From Gemmatimonadota bacterium (GTDB lineage: Bacteria > Gemmatimonadota > Gemmatimonadetes > Gemmatimonadales > Gemmatimonadaceae), in NCBI GenBank assembly GCA_028287345.1, contig JAQBPV010000308.1, positions 1-46,769 on the forward strand: 46,769 nt of DNA. The letters are read 5' to 3'. Made by a program: the position numbers and the translations under genes. How positions within the stretch are numbered: position 1 is the stretch's first letter; every line of letters starts with the position of its first letter. The notes below the pieces were generated by a model. It did no database searches and was not told where the DNA came from. It worked only from the letters and a program-made list of their open reading frames with translations. Below are positions 1 to 7,710 of the stretch, one piece after another.

Positions 1-1475
1 ACCTGGCGAAGCTCGTGGTCCGACCATTTCCAATGGAAGCGCAACACCGGAATTCCCCACTTGTCCTTCACCGTGGGATCGAGCTCGCAAAAGCAGTCGT
101 CGTTCGGAATCATCTCGCCACGTCCGGCGAAGCTGATGCGCGATCCATAGTAGCGGCGCGCATCCGCCTTGAATGCCTTGCCGTAGCTTCCGCCGGTGAA
201 CTGCTCGAGGCCAGACGCGGTTCCGAGTGACGGCATGCGGCGGCCCGTGCTGAATTCGATGTGATAGCCGCGAGGGAAATCGAGCTTGCCCGCATGCTGT
301 TCCTTGTACAACCACCACGGCATGTACACGTGGTCACCGCCGGCACCGTCCTCGTTGTGCAGCGGAAGATTCTCGAGTAGCGGGATCTGTCCGCCGAGCC
401 CCGCACCCACGGTGTCCATCAGGTTCTTGCCAACGAGCCCGCTGGAGTTCGCGAGACCATTCGGGAACCGGCTCGACTTCGAATTCAACAGAATGCGAAC
501 CGACTCCGCGGCGCTGGCGGCGAGCATGATCACGCGTGCGTGCACCGTGCGCTCGCTGCCCGTTGCGGTGTCGACATACGAGACGCCGGTGGCCTTTCCG
601 CTCTCGTCGACGAGGATCTCCCGGACCATTGCACCGGTGACGATGTCGAGATTTCCCGTCGCCAGTGCCGGCGGGAGATGCACCGTCGGAGATTGGTAGT
701 TCGCCCTGATCGAGCAACCGCGGCCACACTCCGTCGCCCAGAAGCACGCGGAACGTTCGCGCATCGCCTTGGCGAGAATGCGCTGCGCCCTGATGTTGCC
801 CGGGTGCAGCTTCGCCGGAATCGTGTCCGCGTCCTGACGGCGCGTGAGCACCGCGCGATGAATCGGGATGACGGGAACGCCGAGCGTCGCCGCGCGCTGC
901 TGCGCGAGCAGTTCACCGGCGCGCGCGGCCGGTGGGGGCAGCAGCACGCCCGGTGACGAATTGGGTGTGTTCTCCATCCCCTCGTTGCTGCCGAAGATGC
1001 CGACGAGCATCTCGACCTTGTCGTAGTACGGCGCGAGGTCGTCGTAGCCGATGGGCCAATCGATGCCGAGTCCATCGCGACTGTGCGGCTTGAAATCGTA
1101 CGGACCATTCCGCAGCGAGATGCGCCCCCAGTGATTGGTCCGGCCGCCGAGCATGCGCGCGCGCCACCAGGTGAACTGTCGCTTGGGATCGTCGGACGCA
1201 TTGGTGAACGGCTCGCCGGGAACGTCCCATCCACCACCGACGGTGGAGTCATAGAAGCCGAGCGGCTTGTCGGGCGTGCCTGCGGCGCGGAGCGGCGCCT
1301 GCGAGTGCACATGAAACATCGGCGTCTCGTGGACAGGGTCGTAATTGCGCCCTGCTTCGAGCATGAGGACCTTGGCGCCGCCCATTGCCGCGACGTACGC
1401 AGCCTGGCCACCGCCTGCGCCTGATCCGATGACGATGATGTCGTGGGCGCGCTGGGTCTTGAGGGGTGGAGTCAC
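1..1475 (-). CDS. GMC-family FAD oxidoreductase (partial, C-terminus outside window)
   Basis: Reading from GTG at 1475 gives about 491 residues with no stop before the window edge. An FAD dinucleotide motif GSGAGGG lies at residues 17-23. It is followed by VLMLEAGRNYDP (the E that binds ribose) and the GMC signature region around WWRARMLGGRTNHWGRISLR. The end of the visible part reads into the conserved C-terminal substrate domain (NDDCFCELDPTVKDKWG). GMC enzymes oxidise alcohols and related groups with FAD. This one resembles the sugar/gluconate dehydrogenase branch more than cholesterol oxidase. It lies on the same strand as, and 138 bases downstream of, the prenyltransferase gene, so it probably belongs to the RiPP cluster as a tailoring enzyme; this is inferred from position. 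The start is uncertain because another in-frame GTG lies 24 bases further upstream and neither has a good ribosome binding site. Confidence 0.85.
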   Translation of the reverse strand, partial: MTPPLKTQRAHDIIVIGSGAGGGQAAYVAAMGGAKVLMLEAGRNYDPVHETPMFHVHSQAPLRAAGTPDKPLGFYDSTVGGGWDVPGEPFTNASDDPKRQFTWWRARMLGGRTNHWGRISLRNGPYDFKPHSRDGLGIDWPIGYDDLAPYYDKVEMLVGIFGSNEGMENTPNSSPGVLLPPPAARAGELLAQQRAATLGVPVIPIHRAVLTRRQDADTIPAKLHPGNIRAQRILAKAMRERSACFWATECGRGCSIRANYQSPTVHLPPALATGNLDIVTGAMVREILVDESGKATGVSYVDTATGSERTVHARVIMLAASAAESVRILLNSKSSRFPNGLANSSGLVGKNLMDTVGAGLGGQIPLLENLPLHNEDGAGGDHVYMPWWLYKEQHAGKLDFPRGYHIEFSTGRRMPSLGTASGLEQFTGGSYGKAFKADARRYYGSRISFAGRGEMIPNDDCFCELDPTVKDKWGIPVLRFHWKWSDHELRQ

Positions 1476-1613
1476 GGGCGTAAAGTGCCGACGATGCACA
1501 GGCGCTACAAGGCATGGCCAGGAAGATGCCCGATCCTGCTCGCCAGATAGCGCGTTTAAGCGTCGCCACAGTTGCTACCGAAAGCGTCGCAGCTGACCGT
1601 TGACGAGACCTAT

Positions 1614-2501
1614 CTAGCCTTCAGCACCCACATACCGCCCGAATGTCGCGTAGAGATTCACGTCGTGTATCTGCGATGCGACGATGTCCGACTCACGACA
1701 GGAGACGACGACGTCGAGCGGCTCACCTTGCATGAGCGTCGTCGCGACTTCACCAACGCGGGGATCGGCAATGAAACGCTCGAGGAACCCGTGTGGATCA
1801 TCAGGGCGGCAGTGCACGATCCGCTCGCCCGTGTCCGAGAAGGAAATATGCGACCATCGACTTTCGTTCATCATCGTGAGCACGGCCGACGGCACGAGCG
1901 CCGCGACCCGATCGTGAGTCGCCGGTTGTTGCAGATCGTCGCGTGTCACTCGCGGATAGAGCTTCACGGCCGAGCGGCCGTCGAGAAACAGGTCGAAACC
2001 GATGAGCAGGCCGGGCCCGACGAGTAGCTGGCGCGCATCGTTGCCGAAGGGCGAAAGCTCCAGCGCGGCGTCGATCATCGCCGACTCGTCGAGCATGAAC
2101 CAGACCTTGAGGCGAGAGTCCGCGGTGTGGTCTCGCAAGTCCACACCGACGACGAAGGCGCGAACACCGGTCCAGGTAAAGGCGGGAGTATAAAACGCAC
2201 GAAACAGGCGGTCGCCGAGCGTCTGGCCCTGCTCCGCTTCGACGTGCCCCAGGAACGCCAGCACCGCGGCCATCTGCGCCGCGCGATCATCGTCCTGAAA
2301 CCAGAGGTTGAACCGCGCCGCGTGCATCTCGTCGCCTTCGATCTTGCACGAACACTCCAGGGTCGCGCTCGAGGCGTGGGCGACCATGTCGATGAATCGG
2401 CGCAGCGGATAGGGCTCTCCCACGCCGAAGGCGCGACGGTGCCGCTCGATGGCCTCCATGCACGCCGCGATGTCGCAGTGCGGCGGTGCCCGGTCAGGCA
2501 C
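1614..2501 (-). CDS. LynF/TruF/PatF-type peptide prenyltransferase
   Basis: This 295-residue protein matches, by remembered family pattern, the cyanobactin prenyltransferases (PatF, TruF, LynF; about 300 residues, ABBA barrel). Shared blocks are AFGVGEPYPLRRF near residue 24, ECSCKIEGDEMHAARFNLWF at about 49-68, GVDLRDHTADSRLKVWF in the middle, LLIGFDLFLDG then VKLYPRVTRDDL, and a C-terminal I-(x)-NLY-(x)-F segment. Those enzymes transfer dimethylallyl or longer groups to Tyr O, Ser/Thr O, Trp or other atoms of ribosomal peptides. The GTG start at 2501 overlaps the stop of the upstream flavoenzyme by 8 bases, so the two are translationally coupled. The likely substrates are the two precursors of this cluster, both of which end in Tyr/Trp. 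Donor and acceptor cannot be read from the sequence. Family assignment is fairly sure; prenylation of these peptides is inferred. Confidence 0.82.
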   Translation of the reverse strand: MPDRAPPHCDIAACMEAIERHRRAFGVGEPYPLRRFIDMVAHASSATLECSCKIEGDEMHAARFNLWFQDDDRAAQMAAVLAFLGHVEAEQGQTLGDRLFRAFYTPAFTWTGVRAFVVGVDLRDHTADSRLKVWFMLDESAMIDAALELSPFGNDARQLLVGPGLLIGFDLFLDGRSAVKLYPRVTRDDLQQPATHDRVAALVPSAVLTMMNESRWSHISFSDTGERIVHCRPDDPHGFLERFIADPRVGEVATTLMQGEPLDVVVSCRESDIVASQIHDVNLYATFGRYVGAEG

Positions 2502-4062
2502 GCGCCGCGCCGTCCGAGGTCCAGAGGTGCCGAAGATCGTAGCGTCCGGGAGAGAGAATGTCGTGCGGATCGACGGCGCCCTTCAGCGTTCGCAGGAGCT
2601 CCTCGTAGGCACCTTCCGCATGCGGGATCGACTCCATCGACTGCACGCCGAGGCGATAGGGCGGAAATCCCGCATCGATCAACTCGCGAAGGACGCGGTC
2701 GTGACAGGCCACCGCCCGCTGGTCCTCACCCGGCACGTCGCGGTCGTACATCAGGCAGAGGTACACGTTGATGCAGCGCCCGGAGACGCAGCTCATCCCG
2801 ATGAGCGGCTCGAAACCGCACTCGATGACGACCGACTCCATGAGCATCGCCGCTTTCACGACTTTTTCGCCGATGAAGGGCAAGGTGGGATGGATCCACA
2901 TGACCCCACACCGGTCGCGATCGAGATCGATGGCGGGAAAGAGGTATGCTGCACCACCGCGCTTGCGCCAATACGCGCTTCGAAGGTTGGCCGTGGTCGG
3001 TTCGCCGAGTCCGGAATTCGGCTCGGGGTATTGCGCGCGCTGTTCGTCGGTGACGAAGAACGGCGGTTGCGGCAGGTGCGCGAGCGCCTCCTCGACGATC
3101 GCGCGCACCGCGATGCGCTCTTGTTCACTGTGCGTGAACAGCGCGCCGGATGCCATCCAGAGCTCGCGTCCGTGGAGCGCGCGAAAGTTGAGCGGTGTCG
3201 CCTCCGCCATCACGGTCCATGGATATCCCGCGCGAATGGCGAGGAGCTTGTACGCATTCCAGAAGCCGAAGGAGTGACTCGCGATGGTCCCTTGCAACAC
3301 AAGCGGGCGCACCGCGTCGAGGAGCGCGGCGAGATCAGCGGTGTCCCGAACGGGACAGGTGAACTCGTCGAAGAACTTCGGTTTGGGATGAAGCCACACG
3401 GTGAGCTGCGTGATGATGCCCAGGTTCGATTGAATGAACAGGCCATCGAGTGACGGGCCGACGCCGGATTCGCGGAGTGGCGCGACGTCCGCGTTCGCGA
3501 ACCGCCGAAAGCCGGTGTGAATTACCTCGCCGCTCGGCAACACGACTTCGAGCCCACAGATGTGGTACGCTCGGTCGCCGTATGGTCCAGATCCCTCGCC
3601 ACGCTCGAGCGCGTTGCCGACGAGACTTCCGTCGGGCGGACCGCCGGTGACGGCGACGAAGAGGTTGGAGTTGTTCTCGCGGAGGAAGTCGTGCGCCTGT
3701 TGAAACGTCACCCCCGGCTCGACGGTGAGGTAGGCCAACGTCTCGTCGAAGTCGACGATGTGGTTCATTCGGCTGAGATCGATGACTGCCGCTTCTGGCG
3801 ACGTAGGGACCATCGAGCCCAGCCCCCAGTTGCGGCCGCGGCTCACAGGGTAGACCGGCACGCGATGACGGCCCGCGATGCGCACGCATTCCTGCACCTC
3901 GGCGGTGTTGGCGGGCCGGAGCACCGCTGACACGCGCTGGGTTGTCGCGAACGTCGCCGTCGCGGCTGCGGCGAGACGTTCATCCTCGACGCACACATGC
4001 TCCGGGCCGATCGCCTTGCGCCAGTCATCGACAGCGTGCCGGGCTGCGTGAGCTGCGGTCAT
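2494..4062 (-). CDS. VAO/PCMH-family FAD-dependent oxidase
   Basis: This 522-residue flavoprotein belongs to the vanillyl-alcohol oxidase / p-cresol methylhydroxylase fold, with the usual length for eugenol-oxidase-like members. The N-terminal FAD domain (about 40-230) contains VLRPANTAEVQECVRIA, PVSRGRNWGLGS and VGNALERGEGSGPYGD, which align in memory with the matching blocks of eugenol oxidase. FIQSNLGIITQLTVWLHPKP closes that domain. The cap domain (about 240-510) includes INVYLCLMYDRDVPGEDQRA and GFPPYRLGVQSM. Known members oxidise para-substituted phenols through a quinone-methide intermediate. A Tyr side chain is such a phenol, so action on the precursor's Tyr is a reasonable but unproven idea. 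Its end overlaps the prenyltransferase start. It is separated from the upstream precursor gene by a terminator-like hairpin at 4107-4146. Confidence 0.85.
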   Translation of the reverse strand: MTAAHAARHAVDDWRKAIGPEHVCVEDERLAAAATATFATTQRVSAVLRPANTAEVQECVRIAGRHRVPVYPVSRGRNWGLGSMVPTSPEAAVIDLSRMNHIVDFDETLAYLTVEPGVTFQQAHDFLRENNSNLFVAVTGGPPDGSLVGNALERGEGSGPYGDRAYHICGLEVVLPSGEVIHTGFRRFANADVAPLRESGVGPSLDGLFIQSNLGIITQLTVWLHPKPKFFDEFTCPVRDTADLAALLDAVRPLVLQGTIASHSFGFWNAYKLLAIRAGYPWTVMAEATPLNFRALHGRELWMASGALFTHSEQERIAVRAIVEEALAHLPQPPFFVTDEQRAQYPEPNSGLGEPTTANLRSAYWRKRGGAAYLFPAIDLDRDRCGVMWIHPTLPFIGEKVVKAAMLMESVVIECGFEPLIGMSCVSGRCINVYLCLMYDRDVPGEDQRAVACHDRVLRELIDAGFPPYRLGVQSMESIPHAEGAYEELLRTLKGAVDPHDILSPGRYDLRHLWTSDGAARA

Positions 4063-4106
4063 CCGAACTCGTCGTCAGAGGAGCCGAACGGTTTCGTCAA
4101 GCAGAG

Positions 4107-4146
4107 CATAAAAGCGACGAGAGCACAACCAGTGGTCGTGCTCTCG
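4107..4146 (-). terminator. Rho-independent terminator or attenuator after precursor 1
   Basis: On the minus strand a 9-base perfect stem (CGAGAGCAC, 4138-4146, pairing with 4118-4126) is followed at once by a short T-rich stretch, TCGCTTTTATG (4107-4117). It begins 85 bases after the stop codon of the Nif11-leader precursor and precedes the flavoenzyme start by 55 bases. It would end most precursor transcripts while letting some continue into the flavoenzyme, prenyltransferase and GMC genes. That is a common way to keep precursor in excess. The U-tract is only four bases, so partial read-through is likely. Confidence 0.65.
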
Positions 4147-4230
4147 GCGTCTATCTGACTCACGACAGTCTGTTACTGTCTACCAGGCATTTCAGATGGC
4201 GGCAGCTCGGTGCGTCGCGAACGCCCGAGT

Positions 4231-4602
4231 CTACCAATAGCGAATATTGAAGCCGCCGGTGGAACCGCCACCAGGTGGATCGGCCGCCGCGCCCGGAGCG
4301 CCTCCAGTAGGCGGCGGGGGAGACGCCGAGCTCGATACGTCGGTAGGAGTAGCCGCGCCTCCAGCCACCGCGGCCATGTCGGCGGCGGACAGCTCTCGGC
4401 CGCGCGCCGCGCCCTGTTTCAGCACGAGCGCCTTTGCGTCGGATTCCGTCAATCCGCTCAGATCGAAGCCCGCGTCGGCCGCCACCTTCTTCGCACTCGA
4501 CCAATCACTTGCGGCGGATAACCGCTTCTCCAAGTCCGGACGGCTCGAGATGCTCTCGAGAAGAGCGATCGCCTGTTGAGTCGAAGCTTCTTTCGTTGGC
4601 AT
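4231..4602 (-). CDS. RiPP precursor 1, Nif11-like leader, Pro/Gly-rich core ending RYW
   Basis: This is a 123-residue peptide. The leader (about 1-82) has the Nif11 pattern: AIALLESISSRPDLEKRLSA, then KKVAADAGFDLSGLTESDA, then RELSAADMAAVAGG. The double glycine is at residues 81-82. The predicted core (83-123, 41 residues) has no Cys and several Ser/Thr. It has a PPPP and a PPGGG stretch and ends in FNIRYW. Nif11 leaders are bound by the RRE domain of modifying enzymes, and VAGG is the usual site for C39 exporter peptidases such as the one encoded at 7711-9966. The ATG at 4602 has GGAG at 4610-4613 with 7-base spacing; the longer TTG-started reading has none. The gene lies just downstream of the exporter genes and is followed by a terminator-like hairpin, consistent with a separately boosted precursor transcript. 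Confidence 0.85.
   Translation of the reverse strand: MPTKEASTQQAIALLESISSRPDLEKRLSAASDWSSAKKVAADAGFDLSGLTESDAKALVLKQGAARGRELSAADMAAVAGGAATPTDVSSSASPPPPTGGAPGAAADPPGGGSTGGFNIRYW
4234..4356 (-). other. Predicted mature core region of precursor 1
   Basis: Codons 83-123, immediately after the VAGG motif. The segment divides into a Ser/Thr-rich head (AATPTDVSSSAS), a Pro/Gly spacer and an aromatic tail (FNIRYW). The tail supplies one Tyr and one Trp as candidate prenyl acceptors. With no Cys, only Ser/Thr-derived (methyl)oxazolines would be possible. The cleavage site is inferred from the motif only. Confidence 0.6.
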
Positions 4603-4693
4603 GCCGACACTCCGGGCTGAGGTAGACTGCGGGAGCAACGAACCTCGCGCGCCGACGGATTCATGCGTGAAGACGAGAACTCGTCAGCGTCGC

Positions 4694-4722
4694 AAAAGTG
4701 CGTGTTTCCAGGAAAAAGTCAA
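4694..4722 (-). promoter_or_regulatory. Candidate promoter for precursor 1
   Basis: On the minus strand TTGACT (4717-4722) is a near-consensus -35 element, followed after 17 bases by ACTTTT (4694-4699), a poor -10. The same stretch also reads TTTG-N19-nAnnTTTG, like the Bacteroidetes-type promoter. It lies about 90 bases before the ATG, in the 199-base gap after the upstream ABC gene. It would let the precursor be transcribed on its own. The match is weak. Confidence 0.3.
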
Positions 4723-4801
4723 ATGCAGCGCCGTTGACCTTGATGCTCGAGGCGTCGACGATCTGTGTTGCGTCCACTGCGGAGCGAGCGCGCGGCGCGT
4801 G

Positions 4802-7708
4802 TCATACGACCTGACGCCGCACCAGCTGCTCGAACAGCCCCTGCTGTGAGACGAGCTCTTCGAACGTGCCCTGTTGGACGAGGCGGCCGGCGTCCATCAC
4901 GTAGATGCAATCGGCGTTGCGAATGGTGGAAAGGCGGTGCGCGACGACGACGCGCGTGGCGTTGATGCGCGCCAGACTATCCGTGACCAGGTCCTGCGTG
5001 CGGTTGTCGAGCGCGCTCGTCGCCTCGTCGAAGAGGATGATGCGCGGTTTCTGCACGATCGCGCGCGCGATCAACAACCGCTGGCGCTGCCCACCGGAGA
5101 GCGTCGTGCCTCCCTCACTCAACACGGTATAGATCCCCATCGGCATCGCCTTGATGTCCTCTTCCATGCCAGCCATCGTCGCCGCTTCCCACGCGTCGGC
5201 GGCAGTCAGTGGCGCAGCGCCTATGATGTTGTGGAAGATGTCGCCGGCCATGATGCGTCCGTTCTGCAGCACGACACCCAGTTGCGCACGCACCGCGGTG
5301 AGGTCGACGGTGGATAGATCCTGACCGTCGTACAGCACCGCGCCGGTCTCCGGCGGCTCGAAGCCGAGCAGGAGGCGCAGCATGGTGGACTTGCCAGACC
5401 CGGACGGACCGACGAAGGCGATGAACTCACCCGGTCGCGTGGCGAAGGAGAGATCATGCAATACGAGCGGACCGTCGGCAGCGTAGCGAAAGGACACGTG
5501 CGCCACTTCGATGCGTCCCGTGAGCTCCCCGGGATCCGGATGATCGGCCGATGCCTCCGGCACGACCTGCAGGATCGGCTTTGCGCGCTCCATGATCGGC
5601 ACGGCGCCGAGGAGATGCACCACAGTCCCGCTCAGTGAAATGCCCGATCGCAGGAAGATGCCGAAGGCGCTGGTGAAGGCCACGAACTCACCAGTCGAGA
5701 GCAAAGGTCCGTTTCCGCTCTCGTCATGCAGGCTGCCGACGAAGAAGAAAAGGATGGCCGACGCGACGAGCGGCAGTATCGCGTTGAAGAGCTGCACGAA
5801 ATTCTGAAGCGCTCCCGCCCGCACGGACAGTCGCTTCTGCGCGGCGAAGCGTGCGCTCCACTGTGCGAATGCACGCCCTTCCGACCCGGACACGCGGAGC
5901 TTCGCAATGCCGTTGATGAGCTGAAAGACCAAACCCCAGAGCTTGCCGGCCGCCTCCTGCTCATCGCGGCGGAGGCCGAGCATGCGCACGCCGCACGCCG
6001 TCGTCACAATGGCGGAGAGGGCGACCAATCCCGCGGCGATCAGCGCGAGCTTCCATGCGTACGCGAACAGCAAGCCGAGATAGACGACGGCGAAGACGCC
6101 GCTGAGAATGGAGTTGACGGCAACGCCGCTGAAGAGATCGCGCAAGGCGTTGATCCCGCCGGCGCGACTCGCCAGGTCGCCGACGGTGTATTTGCGGAAA
6201 AAGGGCACGGGCAACGACAGCATCCGATCCACCAACGCCGCTTGCAAGGTGGCGTGGGACCTCCCTTCCAGGCGCAGCAATGCGAACACGCGGACCAGCT
6301 CGAACAGCGCCTGCCCGATGTTCACCGCGATGAGCGCGACCATCAGCACGACGACATCGTGAATGCTCGCGCTGGGAATCACGGAGCTGAACATGAACGC
6401 AATGGCGGCCGGCACGATCAACCCGAGCAGCGCGGCGCCGAGCGCGAGGGCGACTACCATCGACGCCTCAGCGCGAAGATCGCCGAATGCGAGACGAAGC
6501 AGATCCATCGACCCGAGAGGCCGTTCCGGGGCGGGCGTATAAAACGTATAGGCCACCGGCTCCAGTGTTCGTGCCGACTCCAGCGTGATGCGCTCGCGAG
6601 TGCCGGTCGCGCTGGCCACGCGCTCGTACCCGCCACCTCGCACCGGCAAGAGGGCCACGGGGACACGTGCCCCTTTCGAGAATCCCAGCAGCGCGCCGCC
6701 GTCCGATCGCCACCAGGTGCCGCGAAGCGCGACCTGCCGGTGGCGTACGCGCGAGGCGCGACAGATCGCGCCCAGCGGATCGCTCGTGCGGGCCACGCCC
6801 TCCCATCGCGGTGCCGCGCGGAAGACCACGCGCGACTGCTCGCCGATCATCGTGAGCACCTGCATTAGCACATCGCCCCCCTCCGCCGGGGCGGCATTCG
6901 CGCCGGCGAAGACGCCAGCGAGCTGCGCAAAGCCGCGGCTTTGTACCTCCACTTCCGCAGAAGACTTCCTGCGAAGCTGCGCGCTCTCTTCGGCCTCCTC
7001 GGCGTGCAGCCGGCCCTCGACCCACGCGAGGAAAACACCGCTTGCGGCGTGGAGACCGCGCCACAGCCCTGCCCCATCCGCCTCGAGCACGGACGCTGTG
7101 CCTTCGGCGACGACGTGGAAGTCCTCCCGCGCTTCGAGCCACGCGCCGGCGGCGATGGGGTTGAGCGGAGTGGTGCAGTCCACGGCGAGCCGGTCGTCGC
7201 CGCCAAAGATCGCGGTGCCCCGTTCGATGCGAATCCACACGGGATCGCGCGCGGCACCGAGGCGCTGGCCGGAGCGAAGCACCTCGGAGTGGTCGGGCGC
7301 GATGGCGGCATGCACGGGCGGCATCGCACGCTTGCCGACCGCCGCTCCGACGCCGCTGAGAAAGCTGTCGACCATGGTGGCGACGCCGGCTCGGTGCGTC
7401 GTGCGCTCACCTTGCGCGACGACATCGGCCACCGTGCTCCGGCGCAGTTGCGTATTCGCCGACGGAACCGCGAGGATCATCGCGCTGGCAGCCGTGAGAT
7501 CGAAGCCGAACAGGGCGGCGCCGCTCGTCGCCGTCCACAAGTGTCGTCGTGGGCCGGAGTGCCTCCAATCGGACTCGCCATCTCGCCTGGAGATCGCGAA
7601 CACGTCGACGCGCCCGTCAATGACGAGATGCACCGTGCCCTGGTCGTCGAGCAAAAACGCCGATGCGGCCGCGGTCTGCTCCGTCGTCGCCAGTGCGGTC
7701 TCGGTCAT
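4802..7708 (-). CDS. NHLM-type bacteriocin export ABC transporter (no peptidase domain)
   Basis: This 968-residue protein has the layout of the second NHLM exporter subunit. It starts with a long non-membrane N-terminal region (about 1-400) with a WTATSGAALFGFD-like segment, but no C39 peptidase. A six-helix ABC transmembrane domain follows at about 410-690. The nucleotide-binding domain has Walker A GPSGSGKST near 766, signature LSGGQRQR near 868, Walker B IILFDEATSALD near 886 and the switch His in VVVAHRLST. It acts in the inner membrane, probably as a heterodimer with the C39-bearing ABC protein encoded just upstream. The ATG at 7708 lies 2 bases beyond that gene's stop, which decides the start over a longer GTG/ATG-less extension. 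NHLM transporters accompany NHLP- and Nif11-leader precursors, matching both peptides here. Confidence 0.9.
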   Translation of the reverse strand: MTETALATTEQTAAASAFLLDDQGTVHLVIDGRVDVFAISRRDGESDWRHSGPRRHLWTATSGAALFGFDLTAASAMILAVPSANTQLRRSTVADVVAQGERTTHRAGVATMVDSFLSGVGAAVGKRAMPPVHAAIAPDHSEVLRSGQRLGAARDPVWIRIERGTAIFGGDDRLAVDCTTPLNPIAAGAWLEAREDFHVVAEGTASVLEADGAGLWRGLHAASGVFLAWVEGRLHAEEAEESAQLRRKSSAEVEVQSRGFAQLAGVFAGANAAPAEGGDVLMQVLTMIGEQSRVVFRAAPRWEGVARTSDPLGAICRASRVRHRQVALRGTWWRSDGGALLGFSKGARVPVALLPVRGGGYERVASATGTRERITLESARTLEPVAYTFYTPAPERPLGSMDLLRLAFGDLRAEASMVVALALGAALLGLIVPAAIAFMFSSVIPSASIHDVVVLMVALIAVNIGQALFELVRVFALLRLEGRSHATLQAALVDRMLSLPVPFFRKYTVGDLASRAGGINALRDLFSGVAVNSILSGVFAVVYLGLLFAYAWKLALIAAGLVALSAIVTTACGVRMLGLRRDEQEAAGKLWGLVFQLINGIAKLRVSGSEGRAFAQWSARFAAQKRLSVRAGALQNFVQLFNAILPLVASAILFFFVGSLHDESGNGPLLSTGEFVAFTSAFGIFLRSGISLSGTVVHLLGAVPIMERAKPILQVVPEASADHPDPGELTGRIEVAHVSFRYAADGPLVLHDLSFATRPGEFIAFVGPSGSGKSTMLRLLLGFEPPETGAVLYDGQDLSTVDLTAVRAQLGVVLQNGRIMAGDIFHNIIGAAPLTAADAWEAATMAGMEEDIKAMPMGIYTVLSEGGTTLSGGQRQRLLIARAIVQKPRIILFDEATSALDNRTQDLVTDSLARINATRVVVAHRLSTIRNADCIYVMDAGRLVQQGTFEELVSQQGLFEQLVRRQVV

Positions 7709-7710
7709 CG

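Noticed and set aside
1476..1613. Extra precursor peptide between the GMC and prenyltransferase genes
   Set aside because: No start codon with a ribosome binding site and no double-glycine peptide on either strand.
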